Assembly (NCBI GenBank): GCA_028286885.1
Contig: JAQBQS010000015.1
Span: 1-34,700, forward strand
Reading direction: 5' to 3'
Source of the DNA: Patescibacteria group bacterium
GTDB taxonomy: Bacteria; Patescibacteriota; Minisyncoccia; Phycocordibacterales; UBA1006
DNA: 34,700 nt
The translations under genes and the position numbers were made by a program. The number at the start of each line of letters is the position of its first letter. Within the stretch, counting starts at the first letter, position 1. Below the pieces are notes generated by a model. That model searched no databases, was not told where the DNA came from, and saw only the letters and a program-made list of their open reading frames with translations. Positions 26,121 through 34,700 of this stretch are shown here, one piece after another.

Positions 26121-27078
26121 GTCTTTGTTCGAACCACGCAATTGTTTTTTTAAGACCGTTCTCGAAATTCACCGTCGGCTTGTACTTCAGTTGTTTTTTA
26201 GCCTTTGAAATGTCCGCGTGAGTATCCTTGACATCGCCCGGCCGAATGGGACGCTTACTCAGGTTGAGCTTCTTTCCGCTGAACTTCTCGATCATCTTCT
26301 TGGCGGAGAGCAGGCTCGTCGTCTCGCCATGGGCGATATTGAACGCATCGCCGTTGAAATGCTTTTCGGAAAGCATCGCATTGATATTCGCCTGAATGAC
26401 GTTGTCGACATAGCAAAAATCGCGGGATTGCCTGCCCGTTCCTTCGAGGAACAATTCCTTCTCCGACGGGAAATAAAGTCCGGTCAGCCAGGCTGAAATG
26501 ACTGTCGCGTAGGCGGAATCGCCGAACTGCCCCGGACCGAAGACGGTGAAATAACGCAAGCATACCGTGTCGAATCTATACAAAGTGGAGGCGAGCCGGC
26601 AAACGCGCTCGCCTGCGTATTTATGAAGAGCGTAAGGCGAAACGGGATTGGGAATGGAATTCTTTTCGCTTGTCGGAAGTTCCTTGTTGTTCCCGTATAC
26701 GGAAGATGATGATGAGAAAATAAACCGCTTGATTCCGTAATCCCGGCATTTTTCAAGAAGAGACACCGTGCCTCCGATATTCACATCGGTCGTTCGTGAC
26801 AAGTGCTTGACCGAAAACGAAATGCGCGGAAGCGCGGCGAAGTGAAATACATAGTCCGGCTTGTGCTTCTTGAACACAGTGTCGAGAAAAGCTCCATCGC
26901 AGATCGAACCTTCGTAAAAAATAATCGAGCGATCGACGGCGTCTCTGCGGCCCGTCGAAAAATCATCGATGCCGACGATCGTAGCTTTTGGAAACCGCTC
27001 TTTGAACGAGAGTACGAATTGCGAACCGATGAATCCGGCGCATCCGGTGACAAGAATTGTTGTGTGTTTCGTTGGCAT
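26101..27078 (-). CDS. NAD-dependent epimerase/dehydratase (extended SDR)
   Basis: ILVTGCAGFIGSQFV, SSSSVYG, SPYALHKYAGE (YxxxK). Likely start MPTKHTT at 27078 rather than TTG at 27147. Confidence 0.94.
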   Translation of the reverse strand: MPTKHTTILVTGCAGFIGSQFVLSFKERFPKATIVGIDDFSTGRRDAVDRSIIFYEGSICDGAFLDTVFKKHKPDYVFHFAALPRISFSVKHLSRTTDVNIGGTVSLLEKCRDYGIKRFIFSSSSSVYGNNKELPTSEKNSIPNPVSPYALHKYAGERVCRLASTLYRFDTVCLRYFTVFGPGQFGDSAYATVISAWLTGLYFPSEKELFLEGTGRQSRDFCYVDNVIQANINAMLSEKHFNGDAFNIAHGETTSLLSAKKMIEKFSGKKLNLSKRPIRPGDVKDTHADISKAKKQLKYKPTVNFENGLKKTIAWFEQRHAGTKQ

Positions 27079-27085
27079 ATAAAAC

Positions 27086-28363
27086 TTAGGTTGGACGAGT
27101 ATTCTTGGAATACGTCTTGATAAGGAGATCAACTGCAAACAGCGCAATGATTGAGCAGACGACGACTGCCGTTATGCGCTGCCTGACAATGGCGCCAAGA
27201 TTATCGCTGCCGATGGCAATGGTCGCAAAGACGACGCCTGCGCAGATTATCACAGGAACCATTGTGCGAAAAGCTTTCCAACTCCTTGTTAAAAACAGCG
27301 CCAAAGCTCCGATAATCACGGCATAGATAAAGAGAACATCCGGGAGCTCCGTCAGATATTTTATTCTTGGTAATTGCCCCGGGAATGGCCCGAGAATGGC
27401 ATTTGCGAACGCCGCAGCCGTTCCGCGTATTGAAAGCGAATAAGACGGCATTTTTGACCCTTTGGCTTCTGCAGGTTTACCTTCAGGAGTTCCTTGGACC
27501 TCCGCGGGCACGTTTTGAAACGTTTGCGTGAAGATCGGACTTTGGACGGTACTTCCTCCATTTCGTCCGTATACTGCGCGCGTAGTATAAACCGATTCGG
27601 GGCTTACATAATTGTTGATGGTATTGTTCTCTCCGACGTCCCATTTCAAAAGAAGCAGCGTCGAAGCAACGATTATTATCAACATGGGAATTCCATAGGC
27701 GAATCTTTTTTTCACGGATGCGCGCGCGTTAAAAAACCAATCTGCGAGAAGCGCAACCATGGCAGCTATGCCTATGAAGAATCTCAGATCATAGAGCCCA
27801 AGAAATAGAACGAACGCGCCTGAAAAAACCAGAAAGCGATTTCCTTCTCCCCGCACTAATTTTTGAGATGCGTAGAGAATGCCGAGCGTAAGCAGAACAA
27901 GCCACGCTTCTTTTAAAAGAATGCTGGTATGGAAAAGAAAGCTTGGATAGAGAATAAAGACTGCGAGCGAACCGACTACGGAAACCTTGTTTGAAACTCC
28001 GAACCCTTTGAGGATTTTTAGAAACAGCACTGCCGCAATCGAAGCAAGGAGCGCGTTTGCAAGCGATCCGATGAGCATCGACGGCCCAAAGATCGCATAG
28101 ATTCCGCCTACGAAAACAGGATACCAATGGGACGCATAGACGCTTCTGAACGCAAAATTTCCGTGGCGGATCATGTCAGCCATAATCGTACCGTAGCGGT
28201 GATACGTCAGCTGGTCCCCCGCGAATGTCAGCTGTATCGGATTATTGTTCAAAAAAATGATGGCGATGCAGTGCGCAACCAGGACTGCGGAAAAAACGAT
28301 TCCCTCGGGACTTTTGAAAAATCTAGCTATAGGGTTCCAGGAGTTTTTTATAAAGCTTTTCAT
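27086..28363 (-). CDS. Polytopic membrane protein (glycosyltransferase/oligosaccharide-related)
   Basis: Multiple hydrophobic segments; GDQLTYHRYGTIMADMI..GNFAFRSVYASHWYPVFVGGIYAIFG. Confidence 0.75.
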   Translation of the reverse strand: MKSFIKNSWNPIARFFKSPEGIVFSAVLVAHCIAIIFLNNNPIQLTFAGDQLTYHRYGTIMADMIRHGNFAFRSVYASHWYPVFVGGIYAIFGPSMLIGSLANALLASIAAVLFLKILKGFGVSNKVSVVGSLAVFILYPSFLFHTSILLKEAWLVLLTLGILYASQKLVRGEGNRFLVFSGAFVLFLGLYDLRFFIGIAAMVALLADWFFNARASVKKRFAYGIPMLIIIVASTLLLLKWDVGENNTINNYVSPESVYTTRAVYGRNGGSTVQSPIFTQTFQNVPAEVQGTPEGKPAEAKGSKMPSYSLSIRGTAAAFANAILGPFPGQLPRIKYLTELPDVLFIYAVIIGALALFLTRSWKAFRTMVPVIICAGVVFATIAIGSDNLGAIVRQRITAVVVCSIIALFAVDLLIKTYSKNTRPT

Positions 28364-29450
28364 AATCGTCGATCATCTTTTGAAGCGAGAATTTTTCCTC
28401 GACGGTTTTTCGCGCATGGTCTCCGAATGACCGCTTGGCATCTTTCGAGAGCTCGAGCATTTCTCCTATTTTTTGCGCCAATACCTGAGCGTTTTTCGGT
28501 TCGATGATGATGCCGGAAACGCCGTCCGTCAAAGCTTCCCTTGCGCCCCCGACATCCGTCGCAATAACAGGCAAGGCGCATGCCATTGCCTCAACAATAA
28601 CATTACTGAAACCTTCCCACAATGAGGCTAATACAAACAAATCTGCCGCATTATAATAGTCAGTAACATTCTGCTTGACGCCGAGAAGCTTGACGGTATT
28701 TTCTAGGTTGTCGCTTTTAATCTTTTTTTCAAGGGATTCCCGATCCTTTCCTTCGCCGATTATTACAAGAACGATATCCGGATGCTTTTTGACGACATGC
28801 GACATGGCATCGATAAGGTAAGGATATCCTTTTTGTTCGGTAAGGCTTCCGACTGAAACAATGAGCGTTGTCTCATTTGATATAGCGAGGCTCTTGCGCA
28901 CCGACTCTCGCAGAGGAATATTTCGAACAGGGAATGCCTTCAAATCGTATCCGTTTCTAATTACGATGCTCTTGTGAGCCGGAACAATTCCCTTCTCGAT
29001 TACCTTATCCGCCGCCTTTTGGGAAACGATTGTCGTGAACGTTGAGAGGCGATCGGTCCACGCAATCATGAGCTCTCGCAAGCGGCCCCCGAAACGCTCG
29101 TTCCTGATCGACGAGACGATGATCGGGATTCGTGCCATGAAGCCCACCAATCTCCCGAGAATATTGGCATGCGAAAGAAATGTATGAAGGATGAACGGCT
29201 TCTCCTTTCTAAGGATTCGATAGAGTCTAACAATAACCATGAAATCCCATTTGGATTTCATATCAAGATCAATGACGCGCACGCCGTGCTTAATCATGCG
29301 CAAACCGATTTCCTTGACCGGAAGAATAGAGATAACAAACGTTTCGTACCGATCCGACAGATTCTCGATGATTTTTTCGAGCGTTATTTCAGCGCCTCCT
29401 GTGTTAAGTCCGGTTATAAGGTATGCAATTTTGACGGGATTATTATTCAT
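28323..29450 (-). CDS. Glycosyltransferase family 4-type
   Basis: IAYLITGLNTGGAEITLEKII, VGSLTEQKGYPYLIDAM, VLASLWEGFSNVIVEAMACALPVIATDVGG. Likely start MNNNPVKIA at 29450. Confidence 0.95.
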   Translation of the reverse strand: MNNNPVKIAYLITGLNTGGAEITLEKIIENLSDRYETFVISILPVKEIGLRMIKHGVRVIDLDMKSKWDFMVIVRLYRILRKEKPFILHTFLSHANILGRLVGFMARIPIIVSSIRNERFGGRLRELMIAWTDRLSTFTTIVSQKAADKVIEKGIVPAHKSIVIRNGYDLKAFPVRNIPLRESVRKSLAISNETTLIVSVGSLTEQKGYPYLIDAMSHVVKKHPDIVLVIIGEGKDRESLEKKIKSDNLENTVKLLGVKQNVTDYYNAADLFVLASLWEGFSNVIVEAMACALPVIATDVGGAREALTDGVSGIIIEPKNAQVLAQKIGEMLELSKDAKRSFGDHARKTVEEKFSLQKMIDDYEKLYKKLLEPYS

Positions 29451-30231
29451 GAAAAAGATCGTCCGCTCGTCCGAATTCGAATCCAAGGCGCCGCGCCTCG
29501 TCAATGAGAGCGTTCAAATTTTCCATCTCCTTGGACGTCGTGACGATGAAATGGTTTGTCACGATAAAGTTCCCTCTCTTGGAATTCGCATAGCGGAGGC
29601 TTCTCAGCAGGTAATCCAATCGCTCTTCACCAAGCCTGACGGCGTAGGATTCCTTATGCTTTCCATAATCAAGAGTAAAAGGATAAGCCGGCATTTCACT
29701 TTTATTTGGAAATGCAAGACGGTGCAAAATCATCTTTACGATTGCGACAGCATATTCAAAACGAAATATGAAATTTGCCGATCCAAGCCCGCGTATCACG
29801 TTGAGATTCTGGGATTCGATCGCCTTGATTCCGTAATTTGAAAGCGCATCATGCGGAGGAACGAAAATCGAAATTTTCCTTTCAAAAGCGGATTCAAGCT
29901 CTTCCTTGCCGCGTTTCGTATCCTCGAAAAGGCGTTCGTGCTTCCTGTATTCGAAAACGCCGTCTTCAGTCACGTGAATGCAGCCGTGCTGGAGAATCTC
30001 GATATTTTTATTATTCTTAACGTAATCAACGAGCTCCCGATTTCCGCTGATCGGATATTCGATATCGGGCTCGCTCGGCGCGCCGCAGAGTACATCGCTC
30101 GACGGCTTGATAAAAGGAATCGCCGCAAAAGCAACCGAGATGCCTCGGCTGAAAATGCCCGCGTACCATTTTTCAATGTCGGCCGGCTTTGTAAAATAAT
30201 TGAGATCGTCGTCGCGAATAATAAATTTCAT
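29443..30231 (-). CDS. Polysaccharide deacetylase-like protein (DUF2334 type)
   Basis: FIIRDDDLNYF, EILQHGCIHV, FVPPHDALS. Confidence 0.75.
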   Translation of the reverse strand: MKFIIRDDDLNYFTKPADIEKWYAGIFSRGISVAFAAIPFIKPSSDVLCGAPSEPDIEYPISGNRELVDYVKNNKNIEILQHGCIHVTEDGVFEYRKHERLFEDTKRGKEELESAFERKISIFVPPHDALSNYGIKAIESQNLNVIRGLGSANFIFRFEYAVAIVKMILHRLAFPNKSEMPAYPFTLDYGKHKESYAVRLGEERLDYLLRSLRYANSKRGNFIVTNHFIVTTSKEMENLNALIDEARRLGFEFGRADDLFHE

Positions 30232-30255
30232 GTTCGGAATTGGCGGCTGCCTTGG

Positions 30256-31425
30256 TTACTTTTTCACCGATCGCGCCATGATCGCCTGATAGATTTCAAA
30301 CACCTCTTTTCCGAAAGGCTTTTTATCATCGATGCTTTTTCGGGCGTTCACGGACATAATCGCAAGCTTCTCCTGGTCATCATAAAGGGACTTTATCCTC
30401 TTTGCAAGGGCGTTCGAATCGCGCGCGGGCACGATGAATCCCGTCTCTCCGTCTCTCACGATGCTCCTGGCGCGATCAGTGGTAATAACCGGAATTCCGC
30501 ACGCCAACGCCTCCATGATTACGCGAGGGTTTCCCTCGGTGAGGGACGGCAGCACGAACGCCGAAGATTCCCAATAAAAACGAAGAGGATTTTGCGTCGA
30601 TCCGGCCCATATGATGCTCGGGTCTTTTGACATTATTTTTTCATACCGATTCTTTAGCTCTTCGGGAATGCCCGGCGCATACCCTCCGACTAAAACAAGT
30701 TCGGCGTTCTTGAGTCCGAGAGATGTCCACGCATCCAGCAGATAATGAAGCCCCTTGAGAGGCGACGTGTGCGACAAATAGAGAAGGCGGAAAACATTGT
30801 CGAGTTTCGATGCCGGAATGAATTTATTTTTGTCGATATCCTGATATGCGACGAAGATCTGTTCCTTGCCGAAGCCTGCGTTCAGATAGGAATCTCTCAC
30901 GAAGTCAGAAAGCGCGATGACGTAATCAAGCCGTTTAACCGTCGCGGCGTCGGCATCAAGTTTTTCTTCCCATTGGCTCACGTCCAAATCAATACCGAGA
31001 ATTTTGCTCTCTTCTTGGAACGTTTCGCGGTTGAGTTTCGGATGCGCGACCGTACAGATTCCTACCGCAACGGAGTTTAGTTCGCGCGCCTTTTCAATCG
31101 TTTTGGGAAAAGCGTATTCAGGATGAAATAAAACGACGTCGCTTTTGCTGAGATATGCAGATGCTTTCTTATCAAGCCTTTTTTCCTCCCACTGGCGCGC
31201 TGAAAACATTCGGAGCGTGAGGCGCTCGAGTATTTTAGCAGCATAATGCAGATAAACGGGAACGCCGGCTTTGACGTTTTCAAGATTACTTCCCTGCTGC
31301 ATGCGGCAAACTATCTGGGTGGAAGGTTCGCGCTTGGCGAATTCCTCGATCACGGGAAGAATGTCTGCCGTTTTTAAGTTTTTCCTCTTGCCGAGATCGG
31401 CGAAGGTTATGAGCGAAAGAGACAT
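30256..31425 (-). CDS. Glycosyltransferase family 4-type
   Basis: RLLYLSHTSPLKGLHYLLDAW, FVLPSLTEGNPRVIMEALACGIPVITTD. Confidence 0.93.
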   Translation of the reverse strand: MSLSLITFADLGKRKNLKTADILPVIEEFAKREPSTQIVCRMQQGSNLENVKAGVPVYLHYAAKILERLTLRMFSARQWEEKRLDKKASAYLSKSDVVLFHPEYAFPKTIEKARELNSVAVGICTVAHPKLNRETFQEESKILGIDLDVSQWEEKLDADAATVKRLDYVIALSDFVRDSYLNAGFGKEQIFVAYQDIDKNKFIPASKLDNVFRLLYLSHTSPLKGLHYLLDAWTSLGLKNAELVLVGGYAPGIPEELKNRYEKIMSKDPSIIWAGSTQNPLRFYWESSAFVLPSLTEGNPRVIMEALACGIPVITTDRARSIVRDGETGFIVPARDSNALAKRIKSLYDDQEKLAIMSVNARKSIDDKKPFGKEVFEIYQAIMARSVKK

Positions 31426-32186
31426 AGGATGGAGCGCTTGGCGCGCGAAATGGAATGAATGAGACCCTTGTTGAACCAGAACCGTTCGATGATCTTTTCG
31501 AAAAGCGATCTTGGTCTGGAACGCATGTCGAGATCGGACACGGATATGAAAAGCTCGTGATGCTTGGCAAGAGCGTCGTAAAGGCGGTCGAAATCCTTGT
31601 CATTCATCGAATTAGGATGAAGGCAGATGGTCCACGTACCGCGCTTGAAGAAAACGAATTTCCAAAGCTGCTGAGGTATGAATGAAAATCCGTTGCAGCC
31701 GTAAGTGCCGAATGCAAACGTATCCGAAACGATGCGTATTGAGGTCATATTCGCGAGGGCGCGAAGCGTTTCGTTGTCGAACGAATGCGCCGGCGCAATC
31801 CATATCTTCGGTTCAATGCCTTGGGCTCGGAATATCTCCCAGCCCTTGCGTATTTTTTCCTCTTGCACGCCATACGGCAGGCCCGCAAATTCCGTTCGCG
31901 CATTGAGATTTACCAAGGAGCGCGCCCCGGTCGGTATAAGAATATGCTCATACCCGTGCATCGCTATATCCCACCCTGCCTGCCGCCAATCTTTGATCCG
32001 ATTCCAGAATTGCGAATCCGACAGCGCCGGACGCAGGAAAAAATCCTTGTCCCGGTTGTTCGGAATCACGCCTACGATCGGCCGTATGCCGAACTCTTTG
32101 AAGACCGTTTCAAGCTGCTCCCATTTCGCGAGATCCATGGTGTGGCAGGCGTCATCGAGCCGGATAAGATAGCGCGACTGAATCAT
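31407..32186 (-). CDS. DUF2334/polysaccharide deacetylase-like protein
   Basis: RYLIRLDDACHTMDLAKW, WDIAMHGYEH, IWIAPAHSFD. Confidence 0.85.
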   Translation of the reverse strand: MIQSRYLIRLDDACHTMDLAKWEQLETVFKEFGIRPIVGVIPNNRDKDFFLRPALSDSQFWNRIKDWRQAGWDIAMHGYEHILIPTGARSLVNLNARTEFAGLPYGVQEEKIRKGWEIFRAQGIEPKIWIAPAHSFDNETLRALANMTSIRIVSDTFAFGTYGCNGFSFIPQQLWKFVFFKRGTWTICLHPNSMNDKDFDRLYDALAKHHELFISVSDLDMRSRPRSLFEKIIERFWFNKGLIHSISRAKRSILCLFRS

Positions 32187-33136
32187 ATGCGTGACGGTTT
32201 CTTAAAGACAAAGTTATCGAAGGTGAGATTCGGATTCTTCGCCACGACCAGCGCCAAATCGCCTTCGACCTTCTCAAGCGAACCGTCATCGGTAATCTGA
32301 TATGACTCATATCCGAACGATCTTAATTTTTCAACGGCATGCTGCGAAATATTTCCATCCTCCTGCTTGATATGAACTTCAACAGCTACCACGGGCGAAG
32401 CCGTTTTCAAAAGATGCTCGCCGCCCTCAAGCACTACGAGTTCCGCTCCTTCGACGTCTATCTTAATGATCGTAGGAATCGAGTGCGCTCTAGAGTAAAG
32501 ATCGAGCGTCGATGTCGGAACTTGGAACGTTCCAACGTAGCCCTCTTTGTGATTATCAGAGCGAGCCTGAACGAAATCGGCATTCACCGTGCTTACGCCC
32601 GAATTGTGCGCGCTGTACATCGTCGCGCCTTGGTCGTTGTTCGTAAGGGCGACATTATTAAGATAGGCCTTCTTCGAGCCGAAGTTGTCGGAAACATTTT
32701 TAAAAACATGCGGGAGAGGTTCGAAAATATGGATCTCCTTGCAGAACTCCGATGCGAGATAGCTATAGAACCCGTAATTCGCTCCGACATCGTAAAAGAC
32801 ATCGCCTTCTTTGAACGTAGTGACGAAATATTTCGTGAGCTTGTGTTCCGCAAAACTCCTTGAAAGAGATCCGAACAGGTAGAGGTTCATAATGTCCAAA
32901 TCGGAAAGATCAGACGCAATGCGCTTACCCCAAAATAATGGAATATTCCTGTTGTGCCGCGGAAACAATCCCAGTTTCCAAAAAATTTGTTTCATGTACG
33001 GAGAAAATCCCGCCTGCAGGCGCTCTAATTTTTTCTTGATGCCGCCGCCTTTTATCTCGTAAAATTTCTTATATTGCGCATAAGAGGCATCGAGTTTCGC
33101 AAGAACGTCTTTTCTTTTTTGTTCGTAAGGTGTCAT
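32183..33136 (-). CDS. FkbM family methyltransferase
   Basis: GDVFYDVGANYGFYSYLAS...IHIFEPLPHVFKNVSDN...IPTIIKIDVEGAELVVLEGGEHLL. Confidence 0.93.
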   Translation of the reverse strand: MTPYEQKRKDVLAKLDASYAQYKKFYEIKGGGIKKKLERLQAGFSPYMKQIFWKLGLFPRHNRNIPLFWGKRIASDLSDLDIMNLYLFGSLSRSFAEHKLTKYFVTTFKEGDVFYDVGANYGFYSYLASEFCKEIHIFEPLPHVFKNVSDNFGSKKAYLNNVALTNNDQGATMYSAHNSGVSTVNADFVQARSDNHKEGYVGTFQVPTSTLDLYSRAHSIPTIIKIDVEGAELVVLEGGEHLLKTASPVVAVEVHIKQEDGNISQHAVEKLRSFGYESYQITDDGSLEKVEGDLALVVAKNPNLTFDNFVFKKPSRI

Positions 33137-33139
33137 AGA

Positions 33140-33757
33140 TTAGGTTATTTTCTCATACAAGAAGAGTTCGCGCACGTTTTCAACGTCATGCCGCTTTTCA
33201 GCGACTCGAAGCGTTCCCGGGTACATGCTTGCAAGGTCATGGTCGTACCAGCCGGATTGCCGGAGCAATGTCCTGTCAGAAACGAGAAAGTTGAAGTTGG
33301 ACGACATTATGTGGTCAAAAAATAATTTCGCTTCATCAGGAGTGAATCCATGGTGAAAATTAACCGCGATGACGAGAACCTTTTTTCCCGTAATATCACC
33401 GAGCGAATCTGACGATCCCGTCTTGAAAAGCGTATTTTCGTTCCCGTAGAGAAACGTTGCGGCACCGATTGCATGAGGATCCGTATCGAGGCCGATTCTT
33501 TTGCCTGCGTTCACGCGGCTGATAATTTCGCCGAGTCCGCACCCTATCTCGACGGCAACGTCGGAACGTACGGAATTGCAAAGATCGACGACGACCTGTT
33601 TGTAAGGACGGCATTCGAACGGGGCGCGCGCATGCCATGCGTCGAAACCGAACCAAAGCCGGAGAATTCTGTAGTAAATTTTTTTAATGCTGCAAAAAGC
33701 TGAATTTCGAATTCCCAGTTCCTTGATTCGTTTTATTTTTCGAGAGAAATAATTCAT
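33140..33757 (-). CDS. SAM-dependent methyltransferase-like protein
   Basis: VAVEIGCGLGEIISRVNAGKRIGLDTDPHAI. Confidence 0.8.
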   Translation of the reverse strand: MNYFSRKIKRIKELGIRNSAFCSIKKIYYRILRLWFGFDAWHARAPFECRPYKQVVVDLCNSVRSDVAVEIGCGLGEIISRVNAGKRIGLDTDPHAIGAATFLYGNENTLFKTGSSDSLGDITGKKVLVIAVNFHHGFTPDEAKLFFDHIMSSNFNFLVSDRTLLRQSGWYDHDLASMYPGTLRVAEKRHDVENVRELFLYEKIT

Positions 33758-34700
33758 GAAAGAATCTGTTCGTACCGCCTGATCGTTTCAGCGATGCTGA
33801 AGTCTCCCAGTCGTTCCTTGCCTTTGGTAGCATAACGGTTTCTTGTTTCAGAATCTGAAAGAAGGCTGTCGAGCGTCAGCCCCCATTGCCGCTCCGAATC
33901 CGTAATAGCGTCATGTGCCGTTTTTCTCTTGCCGTCCAAAATCGGCATGAGGATTCCGAATTCCGCGAATTCAGGAACCGTTGCCTGCCGTTTCACATCG
34001 GTTCCCGGCGCAAGAATTTCCCTTGGCCCGGAGGCGCAATCCGTCGATATGGCACAGACTCCGCACGCCATCGCTTCTAAAATTCCGAGCGAGAATCCCT
34101 CCCAGATTGAAGTCGAAACGGCAAGCGATGAATTTGCTATGAACTTGAATACGTTTTTCTGAAAGCCGAGAAAATAAACATCGTATGAGTCGCTCAATTT
34201 CTGCGACGCTGAATGGTCGTATATGCTCAAGCCGAGATCTTGAGCGAGTCCGATAAGGTATTTTTTATAATCGCCATCTCCCATAATGACAAGCTTCGCG
34301 TCGTTTCTGGATTTTTTAATCTCGGAAAAAATGCGGATCAGGTGCCACTGCCCCTTCGGCTCCGACAATCTGCCTGCATTGGAAATGACTTTGAAGCTCT
34401 TGAGAAATTCGAATCCGCCGAGAGGCTCAGCTGCCTGCCGCGCAATATCCTCTGCATCGCAAGGATTATAGATGACATGGATGATGTCCTTCGAAACCCC
34501 GAACGACTCGACCAAATCCTGCTTGACGCCTTCGGATACCGCTACAATCGCGTCGGCACGATTGTAGAAAAACCTGATGAACGTCTTGTAGAAACGACCG
34601 GAGAAATTATGAAAGCTCGCACTATTTGAAATGTGAGTATGGACCGACAAAACGGTTTTCTCTCCTCCCTTCGAAAGGACATTGATCACGTTCGCGCCTT
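33754..34700 (-). CDS. Glycosyltransferase family 4-type, truncated by window edge
   Basis: ADAIVAVSEGVKQDLVESFGV, SNAGRLSEPKGQWHLIRIF, VSTSIWEGFSLGILEAMACGVCAISTDCASGP. Frame stays open to the edge (GANVINVLSKGG). Confidence 0.93.
   Translation of the reverse strand, partial: GANVINVLSKGGEKTVLSVHTHISNSASFHNFSGRFYKTFIRFFYNRADAIVAVSEGVKQDLVESFGVSKDIIHVIYNPCDAEDIARQAAEPLGGFEFLKSFKVISNAGRLSEPKGQWHLIRIFSEIKKSRNDAKLVIMGDGDYKKYLIGLAQDLGLSIYDHSASQKLSDSYDVYFLGFQKNVFKFIANSSLAVSTSIWEGFSLGILEAMACGVCAISTDCASGPREILAPGTDVKRQATVPEFAEFGILMPILDGKRKTAHDAITDSERQWGLTLDSLLSDSETRNRYATKGKERLGDFSIAETIRRYEQILS

Noticed and set aside
31407-31425. Short overlaps between consecutive minus-strand genes
   Set aside because: Ordinary operon compaction; start sites may also be misassigned.

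Overview
The window looks like a compact bacterial chromosome, most plausibly Patescibacteria/CPR. That lineage call is inference from gene content, the rRNA intron, CCA-less tRNAs and A-rich leaders without Shine-Dalgarno motifs. Contents, left to right: an RRM RNA-binding protein; tRNA-Ser(CGA) and tRNA-Leu(CAG); a GrpB-like protein; a CsaA-like tRNA-binding protein; a HtpX/slipin/LemA cluster; an array of small promoter-gene-terminator cassettes; SecD/SecF; PAP2 phosphatase and RodA; a 23S-5S rRNA unit on the minus strand with no 16S beside it; two tandem 460-aa paralogs of an unrecognised family; rplJL with an L10 leader; and a polysaccharide/glycosyltransferase cluster that runs off the right edge. 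The main discovery candidate is a 537-nt interruption of the 23S gene at the classical L2593 (I-CreI type) site. It has group I intron hallmarks (P1, P3, P7, P8) and no homing endonuclease ORF. It carries a full tRNA-Phe-like cloverleaf with a 9-nt anticodon loop, mounted on a 23-bp helix beside a GAAA-capped hairpin. Second candidate: a tandem paralog pair with duplicated promoter and terminator, where one copy is split by a -1 frameshift exactly at an A_AAA_AAA slippery run. All assignments are by eye; no database search was run.
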